From Flavobacteriales bacterium (GTDB taxonomy: Bacteria > Bacteroidota > Bacteroidia > CAIKAF01), in NCBI GenBank assembly GCA_022402535.1, contig JAKRSD010000023.1:94741-127898 (forward strand): 33,158 nucleotides of DNA. The letters run 5' to 3'. The notes below the pieces were generated by a model. It was given only the letters and a program-made list of their open reading frames with translations, ran no database searches and had not been told where the DNA came from. The position numbers were made by a program, and so were the translations under genes. Below, piece after piece: positions 26,047 through 33,157 of this stretch. Each line of letters starts with the position of its first letter. Within the stretch, counting starts at the first letter, position 1.

Positions 26047-27300
26047 ATGAATCGTCGGCATTTTATTCCGGGGCTATCCGGTATTTTGATGGCTCCCCTT
26101 CTACCCCAAAATGCATTCAGCATGTTTACAGAAAAAACGTATGCGCATGTGCCCCAAAACGAAATGGAATTCTGGCCTTGGGTGCGCAGTCAGTTTCGAA
26201 CCGGGTCGTTCATTAACCTGAATAACGGCGGGGTAAGTCCGCATGCCTTGCCGGTGGAAGAAGCTTTTTTTAATTATCACCGCCTGTGCAACGAAATGCC
26301 CACCTATACCATGTGGAGAACATTGGAAAAAAAACGGGAAGAAATCCGTTCCAAACTGGCGGCACTGGCCAATTGTGTTCCGGAAGAAATTGCCACCAAC
26401 CGCAATGCCACCGAATCGCTGGTTACCATCATCATGAATCTTCCGCTCAAAAAAGGCGATGAAGTAGTCTTATCCACCTTTGATTATCCGCGCATGATGA
26501 ACGCCTGGAAAGTTCGCGAACAGCGGGATGGCATCAAACTGCGTTGGGTTGACCCCGAAACGGGCAATCCGGACAAGGAAACCCTGAAAAACCGATTTAC
26601 CGAAAAATTCAATAAAAAAACGCGGGTGGTTCACCTCACCCATATGATTAACTGGACGGGGCGCATGATTCCAGCCCGCGAAATTATTCAGGAAGCCAAA
26701 CCGTTGGGTATTATTTCTATCGTGGATGCCGCCCACAGTTTTGCCCATCTGCCGTTTTCGGTAAGCGAAATGGGCTGCGATTACCTGGGCGCGAGTTTGC
26801 ACAAATGGCTCGCGGCTCCTTTTGGCAACGGGTTGTTATATATCCACCTTAAAAATTTGGATAAAATCCAGCCCTTTTTTCCTGCAGAAACCGATATGAA
26901 TCACAGCATCAAAAAGTTTGAAGAACTGGGCACACGGAATAATGCCTTGGAATTTGCCATTTCGGATGCCATAGATTTTCATAACGTGATAGGCACCAAA
27001 AGAAAATACGAGCGTTTGTTATATCTCAGAAATTATTGGGTAAACGAAGTAACCAAACATCCCAAAATCCGGGTAATCACACCGCTCCAAAAAGGCGAGT
27101 CGGGAGTAATCGGTCTGGTGGAAATTGAAGGAAAACAGGCGGAGGAAATAGATTCATTTTTATACGAAAAATATAACATCCATTGCGTAGGCATAAAACA
27201 CCATCAGGTGAACGGCGTGCGCATTACCCCGAATGTATATACGAACGAAAGCGAATTGGATAAACTGATTGAGGGACTTCTGACCCTGGCCGACAGTTGA
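26047..27300 (+). CDS. Exported class V aminotransferase-fold PLP enzyme
   Basis: 417 aa pyridoxal-phosphate enzyme of the aminotransferase class V / isopenicillin-N-epimerase-like group. PLP site residues are visible: VDAAHSF with Asp227 (pyridine N) and His230, and GASLHKWLAAPFG with Lys253, the Schiff-base lysine. Other family text is INLNNGGVSPH, NRNATESL and GTRNNALEFAI. The N-terminus MNRRHFIPGLSG resembles a twin-arginine signal (RR followed by xF and a hydrophobic stretch) with a likely cut after NAFS, so the folded holoenzyme may be exported by Tat. The substrate is unknown; epimerase, cysteine-lyase-like or other amino acid chemistry is possible. It converges on tadA with 2 bp between stops. 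Confidence 0.88.
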   Translation: MNRRHFIPGLSGILMAPLLPQNAFSMFTEKTYAHVPQNEMEFWPWVRSQFRTGSFINLNNGGVSPHALPVEEAFFNYHRLCNEMPTYTMWRTLEKKREEIRSKLAALANCVPEEIATNRNATESLVTIIMNLPLKKGDEVVLSTFDYPRMMNAWKVREQRDGIKLRWVDPETGNPDKETLKNRFTEKFNKKTRVVHLTHMINWTGRMIPAREIIQEAKPLGIISIVDAAHSFAHLPFSVSEMGCDYLGASLHKWLAAPFGNGLLYIHLKNLDKIQPFFPAETDMNHSIKKFEELGTRNNALEFAISDAIDFHNVIGTKRKYERLLYLRNYWVNEVTKHPKIRVITPLQKGESGVIGLVEIEGKQAEEIDSFLYEKYNIHCVGIKHHQVNGVRITPNVYTNESELDKLIEGLLTLADS

Positions 27301-27302
27301 TT

Positions 27303-27752
27303 TTATTTCCGTTTCTCTCTGAAAAAATGTTGCATTAATTCGCGGCAATCGGTTTCCAACAGTCCGTATTCCACCTTGGTTTTGGGATGATATAACGATT
27401 TACCCGCCGTAGAAGCGCCCGATTTATCATCGGCTGTGCCATACACCACCCGGGTAATCTGAGCCCAACGAAGCGCTCCCGCACACATCACACAAGGTTC
27501 TACGGTTACATACAGGGTACAATCTTTCAGATATTTTCCGCCCAGATAATTGGCAGCCGCCGTAATGGCCTGCATTTCGGCATGGGCTGTCACGTCGTTC
27601 AGGGTCTGAGTAAGGTTGTGCGCCCGGGCAATAATCTGGTTTTGCGAAACCACCACCGCACCTATCGGCACTTCATCTTTTTCCAATGCATAACGGGCTT
27701 CTTTGAGTGCCTCACGCATGTAATGTTCGTCGCTGAATACGGTGAATGTCAT
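27303..27752 (-). CDS. tadA: tRNA-specific adenosine deaminase-type protein
   Basis: 149 aa zinc deaminase that converts A34 to inosine in tRNA-Arg(ACG). The zinc site is intact: HAEMQAI with His57 and catalytic Glu59, and VEPCVMCAGAL with Cys87 and Cys90. Other TadA text is MREALKEARYALEKDEVPIG near the N-terminus and RVVYGTADDKSGA after the zinc site. Length and motifs fit TadA better than guanine or cytosine deaminases, though related nucleobase deaminases cannot be fully excluded. Confidence 0.92.
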   Translation of the reverse strand: MTFTVFSDEHYMREALKEARYALEKDEVPIGAVVVSQNQIIARAHNLTQTLNDVTAHAEMQAITAAANYLGGKYLKDCTLYVTVEPCVMCAGALRWAQITRVVYGTADDKSGASTAGKSLYHPKTKVEYGLLETDCRELMQHFFREKRK

Positions 27753-28086
27753 GGAAGAGTATTGGGTATTTAGTATTGAGTAGTTAGACTTTGTTATATT
27801 TTAGATACAAGAACCAAGATTCAAGACAAAGATGTACTAATTATTTGATGTGCTGATGTGCTGATGATTTTTATTAACGCATAATAACCGATAACCATTA
27901 ACTTTTTATGGAACCAAGATTCGATAGCCAAGATTGAGTATAAATGTTATATATTTTTTTATTTATTAAATTATCCGGAGCGCAGCCCCGAACCCCTTCG
28001 TGGGCATGGAGCGATAGCGGAATAAATCACCAAATTTTCAAATTAATTATTACATCAGCACATCGATTCATCAGCACATTACCTAA
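27753..28086. repeat. Gene-free gap built of short repeated words
   Basis: 334 bp with no coding frame of note. It contains a GTATT-rich stretch (27758-27781); a 12-mer GAACCAAGATTC twice in direct order exactly 100 bp apart (27811-27822 and 27911-27922), with a related GCCAAGATTGAG at 27928; and an 11-mer ATGTGCTGATG twice, overlapping, on the left (27849-27867) and twice in inverted order on the right (28053-28063 and 28069-28079). Between them is a GC-rich island of about 47 bp (27974-28020) in otherwise AT-rich DNA. No terminal repeats, transposase or CRISPR spacing were found. Confidence 0.7.
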
Positions 28087-28584
28087 TCAGTACCTTTCCT
28101 TTAAAATCTGCATATGATGCATTTCATGGCCGGTGATCATGTAGGCAATCCACTCCGTTTTTACTTCGTAATTATTCGCCGTGCCGGTTCGGGCCAATTC
28201 TTCTTCCGAAAGATTTTCAAATAACGTTATCGAAGCATTCCTCACGGAAACATATTCGTTTATCAGCGACTCCGGCGTTCTTTTCAAGGCATTTCCGGCT
28301 GCCACAAACACATCCTGATCAAAACCTGGTAAATGAGTTTTATCGTTCCGCGAGAAACGCAATGCCCTATACTGAAAAACCCGCTCCGAATCAATGATAT
28401 GCCCCAACAGTTCCTTTACGGTCCATTTTCCCGGGGCATAGGCATAGTCCCATTTTTCGGAAGGCAGACAGCGAAAATACACTTCGTTATTTGCTCCGTT
28501 TTCTTTCATCAGTTCCAACGGATTTCTACTGCCGATCTGTTTAAAATACCCCTGATAAAAGGCGGGAATCTGTAAAGTATCCAT
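28087..28584 (-). CDS. DinB-like superfamily protein
   Basis: 165 aa four-helix-bundle protein of the DinB/YfiT type. The likely metal triad is His62 (KELLGHIIDSERVF), His153 and His157 (MITGHEMHHMQILKERY), typical for metal-dependent DinB-like transferases, some of which use thiols such as bacillithiol. PGKWTVKELLGHI and the C-terminal GHEMHHMQIL are strong family marks. The substrate cannot be told. It starts 9 bp after the DUF2797 gene ends, so the two likely share a transcript. Confidence 0.88.
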   Translation of the reverse strand: MDTLQIPAFYQGYFKQIGSRNPLELMKENGANNEVYFRCLPSEKWDYAYAPGKWTVKELLGHIIDSERVFQYRALRFSRNDKTHLPGFDQDVFVAAGNALKRTPESLINEYVSVRNASITLFENLSEEELARTGTANNYEVKTEWIAYMITGHEMHHMQILKERY

Positions 28585-28593
28585 ATTAAAAAA

Positions 28594-29388
28594 TTAAGCG
28601 TTGAACGTGATTTGGTATCCGGCATGATTGCGGATATTTAACACCCTGCCATCCTCAAACATGAGATACTGGCCTTTGATACCGCTGAGCACCCCCTGAA
28701 TTTCGGGCATCTTATCAAAACCCACGGAAGTTACTTTGGAAGGATGTTTCAGTACAGGATATTGAATTTCGAGCAGGGCTTCGTCTCCGGTTATGTGTTC
28801 CGCTAATTCGGGAGCCAATTTTTCTTTCAGCAGGTCTTTTACTTCGTGCAGCGATTCCTGCGAGGTCTCTCCTTTCAGCATGCGCTGCCAGTTGGTTTTG
28901 TCTGTAAGGAAAGATTTCAGTGCCACCTCCAGCGTACCGGCCGTAAATCGGTTGGGTGTACGGGCCAACACCAACGCCTGCGAAGCTCCCTGATCTATCC
29001 ACCGGGTGGGCATCTGGCTTTCGCGGGTAACCCCCACTTTTACGGCACTGCTCAGGGCCAGATACACTACATGCGGCTGCACATGATGTTCCAGTTCCCA
29101 TTGCGGGTCGCGGCCTTCGCCCAAATGACCGCGGCATAACTCCGGACGAATAATGCATTCTGCGTTTTCGGGGCTATTGGCAAAACACGGATAACAAAAA
29201 CCCTGCGCAAAAGACTTGGGCGTTTTGCGGCCGCAGTTCACACAGTAAATCTGTTTTTCAAAAACCAGAGAAACCGGTTTACCCAGAAACTCGTTGAGTA
29301 AGAGCCTTTCGTCGCCCAGGCGCAAAAAGTAATTGACCGGCAGGGCCAGTTCTGTTTTCATTTTGGCTAGGTTTCCCGTAATTTGCAT
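28594..29388 (-). CDS. DUF2797 domain-containing zinc-binding protein
   Basis: 264 aa. An N-terminal zinc ribbon has Cys49/Cys52 and Cys65/Cys68 (YCVNCGRK...GFCYPC). A central segment VVYLALSSAVKVGVTRESQMPTRWIDQGA has the look of a GIY-YIG-like nucleic-acid fold (YLA...VKVGVT...RW), though a full nuclease site is not evident. The C-terminal part carries an IKGQYLMFEDGRVLNIRNHAGYQI motif typical of DUF2797. The function is unknown; RNA or DNA binding is an inference. It is first of a two-gene unit with the DinB-like gene and divergent, by only 15 bp between starts, from the next gene. Confidence 0.85.
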   Translation of the reverse strand: MQITGNLAKMKTELALPVNYFLRLGDERLLLNEFLGKPVSLVFEKQIYCVNCGRKTPKSFAQGFCYPCFANSPENAECIIRPELCRGHLGEGRDPQWELEHHVQPHVVYLALSSAVKVGVTRESQMPTRWIDQGASQALVLARTPNRFTAGTLEVALKSFLTDKTNWQRMLKGETSQESLHEVKDLLKEKLAPELAEHITGDEALLEIQYPVLKHPSKVTSVGFDKMPEIQGVLSGIKGQYLMFEDGRVLNIRNHAGYQITFNA

Positions 29389-29403
29389 GGCAATTCAATC
29401 TTT

Positions 29404-29967
29404 ATGCAAACATATCAAAAAGCCGTGTGCAGTGTTTTATTTCTTTTGATTAGCACGGCCACTGTGCTCCACGCACAAAGTCCGGTGTTTAAAAAACCGG
29501 CCGATTACAACGATTATATTGTGATGGAACAGACTGCCATAGGCCGAAAAATTGAGCAGTTTAATCAGGCGTTGGCCGGCGATGATATTAAAAATGCCAA
29601 AAAACAACATGCCGAATTGCTCACACAGATTGATATTTCCATCAACAAAATCGGAAATTTATCAGATTTCAAAGGCAATGCCGAGTTTAAAAATGCAGCT
29701 TTTGAACTCTTCGTTTTCTATAAAATGATTATTGAAACCGATTATAAAAAAATCATGACCATTGTGGAAAAAGAAGGGGTGAATGACAATTCCTTTGGGC
29801 GGATAAACTCCATTTTCACTTCCATACAGCGCGACGAAACCGTGATGTACGGGCAGTTTGACCGTGCGCAGAAAAACTTTTCGAAACAGTTTGACATGAA
29901 ACTGGAAGAAAACGAACTCGAAAAAGAACGGAAAGAAAAAACACAACCCGAACCCGCCAAACCTTAA
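29404..29967 (+). CDS. Small exported helical protein
   Basis: 187 aa. The ATG at 29404 gives a clean signal peptide MQTYQKAVCSVLFLLISTA with cut after LHA; an upstream in-frame ATG at 29383 would overlap the divergent gene and spoil the signal. The mature protein is mostly helical: PADYNDYIVMEQTAIGRKIE, AKKQHAELLTQIDISINKIG, AFELFVFYKMIIETDYKKIM and a charged tail EENELEKERKEK ending in EPAKP. It resembles a family of Bacteroidota/Leptospira exported proteins known as LIC11966-like surface proteins, a tentative match. Function unknown. It lacks a T9SS sorting domain. Confidence 0.75.
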   Translation: MQTYQKAVCSVLFLLISTATVLHAQSPVFKKPADYNDYIVMEQTAIGRKIEQFNQALAGDDIKNAKKQHAELLTQIDISINKIGNLSDFKGNAEFKNAAFELFVFYKMIIETDYKKIMTIVEKEGVNDNSFGRINSIFTSIQRDETVMYGQFDRAQKNFSKQFDMKLEENELEKERKEKTQPEPAKP

Positions 29968-30007
29968 CAGCCGCCCCGGAATAGTCCGAAGCGGCTTCTC
30001 TGTTAAG
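29963..30007 (+). terminator. Bulged hairpin at the end of the small exported gene
   Basis: Two stacked stems, outer CTTAAC / GTTAAG and inner AGCCGC / GCGGCT, are separated by a 5-nt bulge on one side and overlap the stop codon. No T-run follows, so it may be a weak or factor-assisted terminator. Confidence 0.4.
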
Positions 30008-30066
30008 ACACCCCTCATTAAACGCAAACAAAATGAAACGGGTGGGTTGTAGAAAACCGGAAGTAC

Positions 30067-30822
30067 TTATTTTTCCTGAATGAGTTCGGCGGCGCCCGAA
30101 AGATCCGACACTACGGTAGGATTGCCTTTATAGTAAATGGTGGAAGCCCCCGAGGCATCCACTTTCAAATGTTGCGAAACGGAAATTTCCACATCGGATG
30201 CTCCGGACAAATCCAGCATACAGGTATCGGTGAGCAGTTCAAAACCGCTAATGGACGAAGCGCCCGAAAAATCTCCGCGAAACGATTGCACTTTCCCGTT
30301 CAACTCCAGGTCCGAAGCGCCCGAAAGTTCGGCTTCTAACCGCTTGCAAAAAAAGGAACCCTGCAACTCACTGGCACCCGAAATATCGATGAAAAGACTT
30401 TCGCCGTGATAGGCGGGCGAAAACACAATTTCCGAAGCACCCGAGGCATCCAAGGCCGACAAGGTTTTGTAGTGCACATGAACCTGCACATCTCGGCGGC
30501 TTCTCAGCGCTTTGTTTATGCGGATATTGAGTACCTCGTTCACCGTTTCGGTTTTGATGTGATGCAATAGGTTTTCGTCAAATTCGATGGACACAAATTC
30601 CACCGAATCGGGAATAAATGTTACGCTGAACGTGGCCATGTGCACCTCACCGAAGGTGAGTCCCGAAACCGACGAACTCTGGCTGATTTTTACTTTGGAA
30701 AACGGACCCACTTCACGGTTTTCCACCTGTATGTTTCCATTTCCGGTGTAGCCGCAGCCCGACAATCCGAACAAGACGGAAAGCAGCAGCAGAATAATTG
30801 AAATGATGCTTGTATGTTTCAT
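30067..30822 (-). CDS. GIN-domain (DUF2807) lipoprotein with SGAS ladder
   Basis: 251 aa. A lipoprotein signal with lipobox LSGC gives Cys23. The mature part is a head GIN / DUF2807 domain, a right-handed beta-helix-like fold that Bacteroidota keep beside PspC proteins. Seven SGA(S/A) turns lie at residues 127, 148, 167, 186, 206, 224 and 242, spaced 18-21 residues apart, each followed by a beta strand (SGASEIVF, SGASELQG, SGASDLEL, SGASSISG, SGASDVEI, SGASTIYY, SGAAELIQ). Each likely forms one coil of the helix. It is last in the padR-PspC-GIN operon, starting 2 bp after the PspC gene, which suggests translational coupling. Role in envelope stress is inferred. Confidence 0.9.
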   Translation of the reverse strand: MKHTSIISIILLLLSVLFGLSGCGYTGNGNIQVENREVGPFSKVKISQSSSVSGLTFGEVHMATFSVTFIPDSVEFVSIEFDENLLHHIKTETVNEVLNIRINKALRSRRDVQVHVHYKTLSALDASGASEIVFSPAYHGESLFIDISGASELQGSFFCKRLEAELSGASDLELNGKVQSFRGDFSGASSISGFELLTDTCMLDLSGASDVEISVSQHLKVDASGASTIYYKGNPTVVSDLSGAAELIQEK

Positions 30823-30824
30823 GA

Positions 30825-32420
30825 TTAAGGAAGTTTAGAAGTAACGGTATCTGAATTTTCGGAAGGAGCGGGAATCGGGCAGTTTTCGCAGGATAAGCCT
30901 TTATCGGTCATAATCCAGAAGCGTCCGGGCATTTCGGAATCAAACATATTCTGCACATTAATCACCCCGCTCAGCAGGCGGCCCATGCCTTCTTCAATGT
31001 ATATTTTTCTTCCCTGCGGAATACGCAGTTCCATGTTTACCGATTGGGATCGGAAACGGGCTCCGGCCGGAATCATAAAACGGTCGGGGAAAATCAATAC
31101 CGAATCACTCACCTCGGGTTTATAGACAATTTCCTTCAGATGCATTTCGGCGTCGGATTCGGTTCTTCCCATCGATTCGCGGTAGACTTTCAGCACAAAC
31201 ACAGAATCCCGGGTTTCGCGCAGGTCGAGGTTGATATCGCGCAGGGTCAGCCCTTCCTTAGGCAGGTTTTCGGGACTCTGCACACGCAGGTAGAGCGGAG
31301 TCTGTTCGGGCAGCACAATCACCGTTTCTGATTTCCCGGTGGCACTTTTCGTGAAGTTCAGCGCCAGATCAATCGCCATGTAGGAAAGCCCCACCGTAGC
31401 CAGCAGCCAGATGGCCAGACCCGCAACGGTAAACCATTTGGACGGTTTTACCTGAATATTGGCCAAATAGCGGATGGAATTGGCTAACAATGCCAGGGCA
31501 GGAATAGCCAGAAACAGAAAGGCAAACAGCTGGAAAATGCGTCCCATGCCGGGCGATTCAAACAGGTATGCCATATACGACCTGAAATCATGCACATCTA
31601 CCTCCGAACCGCTGATTTCAATGGAATGTATGCCCGAAACCAGCATAAACACCACAAAAACCAGAAACACCAGACTGCCCACAGCCACAATACCCGCAAA
31701 TACTTTCAGGGCCACTTCCAGTATTTTACCGATAGCCACAAACAGACGCGTAAGCACTTCATTCACCACACCGCCCACGCGGTTCACACCCTCGCGCAGC
31801 TTTTTTTCATCGGCCATTTTGTTCAGGTTATCGCCCACGCCTTTAAATTCCGAACGGATGGAATGTTCTATGTTTTTCAGGTCGGGGCGTTTGCCCTGCA
31901 TCTGCAATTTCTGCAAGCGGGTTTTAGCTGCCGGAATAATTACCCACAATACGATATATAACATGAGTCCCGTGCCGTAGCCCAAAAAGGCGATGGCAAA
32001 CGCCAGCCGGAACCAGATGGGGTCGATACCCGCATAAGCACCCAGTCCGCCGCAGACACCGCCCAGGATTTTATTATCGGGATTGCGGTAGAGACGGCGC
32101 GGCCCGCCGGCTTCGTCGCGTTCGGGTTGTGTGGTGTTGGATGCCGATGCGCCGGAATCATCCTGCACATAGACTTCGGGTTCGCCCATACGGGTAATCA
32201 CAGCCGTTACGTCCTCATTATTCACCACTTCGCGGCCGCCTTTGTTTTCGCGGAATATTTCGGCAATACGCACTTCAATGTCGGCCATAATTTCATCGGC
32301 CCCCTGCGAACCGGCAAGGTTGCGTTTTACGCTGTCGGTATAGGTTTTCAGGCGCTGGTAGGCATCTTCTTCAATCACGAAGGCATACCCGCCCATACTG
32401 ATGTTTTTTGTTGTGTTCAT
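30825..32420 (-). CDS. PspC-domain multi-pass membrane protein
   Basis: 531 aa. A cytoplasmic N-terminal segment (about 1-88: YAFVIEEDAYQRLKTYTDSV, MADIEVRIAEIFRE, ITRMGEPEVY) is of the kind seen in Bacteroidota PspC proteins. It is followed by the PspC domain (about 107-168: RRLYRNPDNKILGGVCGGLG, IDPIWFRLAFAIAFLGYGTG). Further hydrophobic segments occur near 239-263, 295-315 and 331-353, and a large C-terminal beta-rich part is probably extracytoplasmic. PspC in enterobacteria senses membrane stress; here no pspA/B/F is nearby. It sits between padR (20 bp) and the GIN lipoprotein (2 bp). Confidence 0.9.
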   Translation of the reverse strand: MNTTKNISMGGYAFVIEEDAYQRLKTYTDSVKRNLAGSQGADEIMADIEVRIAEIFRENKGGREVVNNEDVTAVITRMGEPEVYVQDDSGASASNTTQPERDEAGGPRRLYRNPDNKILGGVCGGLGAYAGIDPIWFRLAFAIAFLGYGTGLMLYIVLWVIIPAAKTRLQKLQMQGKRPDLKNIEHSIRSEFKGVGDNLNKMADEKKLREGVNRVGGVVNEVLTRLFVAIGKILEVALKVFAGIVAVGSLVFLVFVVFMLVSGIHSIEISGSEVDVHDFRSYMAYLFESPGMGRIFQLFAFLFLAIPALALLANSIRYLANIQVKPSKWFTVAGLAIWLLATVGLSYMAIDLALNFTKSATGKSETVIVLPEQTPLYLRVQSPENLPKEGLTLRDINLDLRETRDSVFVLKVYRESMGRTESDAEMHLKEIVYKPEVSDSVLIFPDRFMIPAGARFRSQSVNMELRIPQGRKIYIEEGMGRLLSGVINVQNMFDSEMPGRFWIMTDKGLSCENCPIPAPSENSDTVTSKLP

Positions 32421-32440
32421 AACAGATAAGGAGTTTTACA

Positions 32441-32776
32441 TTAAGGTTTGGAGGATTGGGATAAGGTGGAAACGGCGGTTTGAATTTCGGACCAGGAGGC
32501 GTTGAGTACCCGGAGGAATTCCTGCCCTTTTTCGGTGATGGAAAAGTATTTGCGGGGCGGGCCCATGGTACTTTCTTCCCAGCGGTAGGTGAGCAGTTCT
32601 TCGTTTTTGAGGCGGGTAAGCAGCGGATACAGCGTACCCTCGGGCATATCGAGCCCCGAGTTTTTGAGCGAGGCAATAATATCCGAAGGATAGGCCTCTC
32701 CCCTATGCAGCACCAGCAGGATGCAGAACTCCAGGAGTCCTTTGCGCATCTGGGCTTTTGAGTTTTCTATATTCAT
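32441..32776 (-). CDS. PadR family transcriptional regulator
   Basis: 111 aa winged-helix repressor of the PadR family. Clear family text: QMRKGLLEFCILLVLHRGEA, YPSDIIASLKNSGLDMPEGT, LYPLLTRLKNEELLTYRWEE and PPRKYFSITEKGQEFL, containing the recognition helix and the wing. It ends in a short helix used for dimer contact, so it belongs to the short PadR subgroup. It is first in padR-PspC-GIN, and a palindrome over its promoter suggests that it represses its own operon. The inducer is unknown. Confidence 0.93.
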   Translation of the reverse strand: MNIENSKAQMRKGLLEFCILLVLHRGEAYPSDIIASLKNSGLDMPEGTLYPLLTRLKNEELLTYRWEESTMGPPRKYFSITEKGQEFLRVLNASWSEIQTAVSTLSQSSKP

Positions 32777-32819
32777 ATTGAGTCCGGTATAATCGTTTAT
32801 AATGGTAATAACAACGACA

Positions 32820-32849
32820 CAAATCTATACACATTTTAGTACTTTGCAA
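32820..32849 (-). promoter_or_regulatory. Promoter of the padR operon
   Basis: On the minus strand TTGC (32846-32849) lies 18 bp before TAGATTTG (32820-32827), a full match to TAnnTTTG with normal spacing to the -33 element. A start near 32812 gives a leader of about 36 nt to the padR ATG at 32776. Confidence 0.6.
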
Positions 32850-32865
32850 TACATAGTACTAAAAT
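32833..32865. promoter_or_regulatory. Palindromic operator over the padR promoter
   Basis: Perfect 11-bp arms ATTTTAGTACT / AGTACTAAAAT are separated by 11 bp (TTGCAATACAT). The -33 element lies in the spacer, so a bound dimer would block RNA polymerase. Arm length and position are what is expected for PadR autorepression; the binding itself is inferred. Confidence 0.7.
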
Positions 32866-32915
32866 TATCAGAATATTTCGACGAATGAACGGATTGCTGG
32901 GGATGAATGCATTTA

Positions 32916-32985
32916 TGTAAAAAGATATATACCCGAAAAGGTATAATTCAAGGAGTTTGTAAAGATTTACACCCGAAAGGGTACA
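32916..32985. repeat. Two dyad-containing direct repeats, 40 bp apart
   Basis: Copies at 32916-32945 and 32958-32985 share the pattern TGTAAA..GAT.TA.ACCCGAAA.GGTA.A, with the ACCCGAAA cores beginning at 32931 and 32971, exactly 40 bp or about four helical turns apart. Copy 1 holds the dyad TATACC / GGTATA; copy 2 holds ACCC / GGGT around GAAA. They look like tandem operators, of a kind known from XRE/HipB-type regulators, but the regulator and target are not identified. Confidence 0.55.
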
Positions 32986-33157
32986 AAATGAAATTTACCT
33001 GCTTATAGACGGTGTGCTCACCAACCCATTTTCCTATCAGAATAAGTAGCGGCATCAGGAAGTAAATAGGTTTTATTTCATCTTTTTTCGCATTGAATAT
33101 CTTAATGACTCTGCCTAAATTTGGTTGACAGTTTTTATACTGATTTCTGTTAAATAA
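32948..33157 (-). CDS. Possible 3' end of an unknown gene at the right edge
   Basis: A minus-strand frame is open from the window edge for 69 codons to a TGA at 32948-32950. The end part is hydrophobic (PIYFLMPLLILIGKWVGEHT) and the frame overlaps the two dyad repeats, which is unusual for coding DNA. It could be the tail of a real gene, a decayed gene or chance in AT-rich sequence. No family is recognised. Apart from this and the repeats, nothing else was seen from 32870 to the edge. Confidence 0.2.
   Translation of the reverse strand, partial: LFNRNQYKNCQPNLGRVIKIFNAKKDEIKPIYFLMPLLILIGKWVGEHTVYKQVNFILYPFGCKSLQTP

Noticed and set aside
27974-28020. GC-rich island as a tRNA or structured RNA gene
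   Set aside because: No cloverleaf or long stem forms by eye; only short pairings such as CCC/GGG around CTTCGT.
27848-28079. CRISPR-like array from the repeated ATGTGCTGATG words
   Set aside because: Copies are short, overlap or are inverted, and lack regular spacers; no cas genes are nearby.
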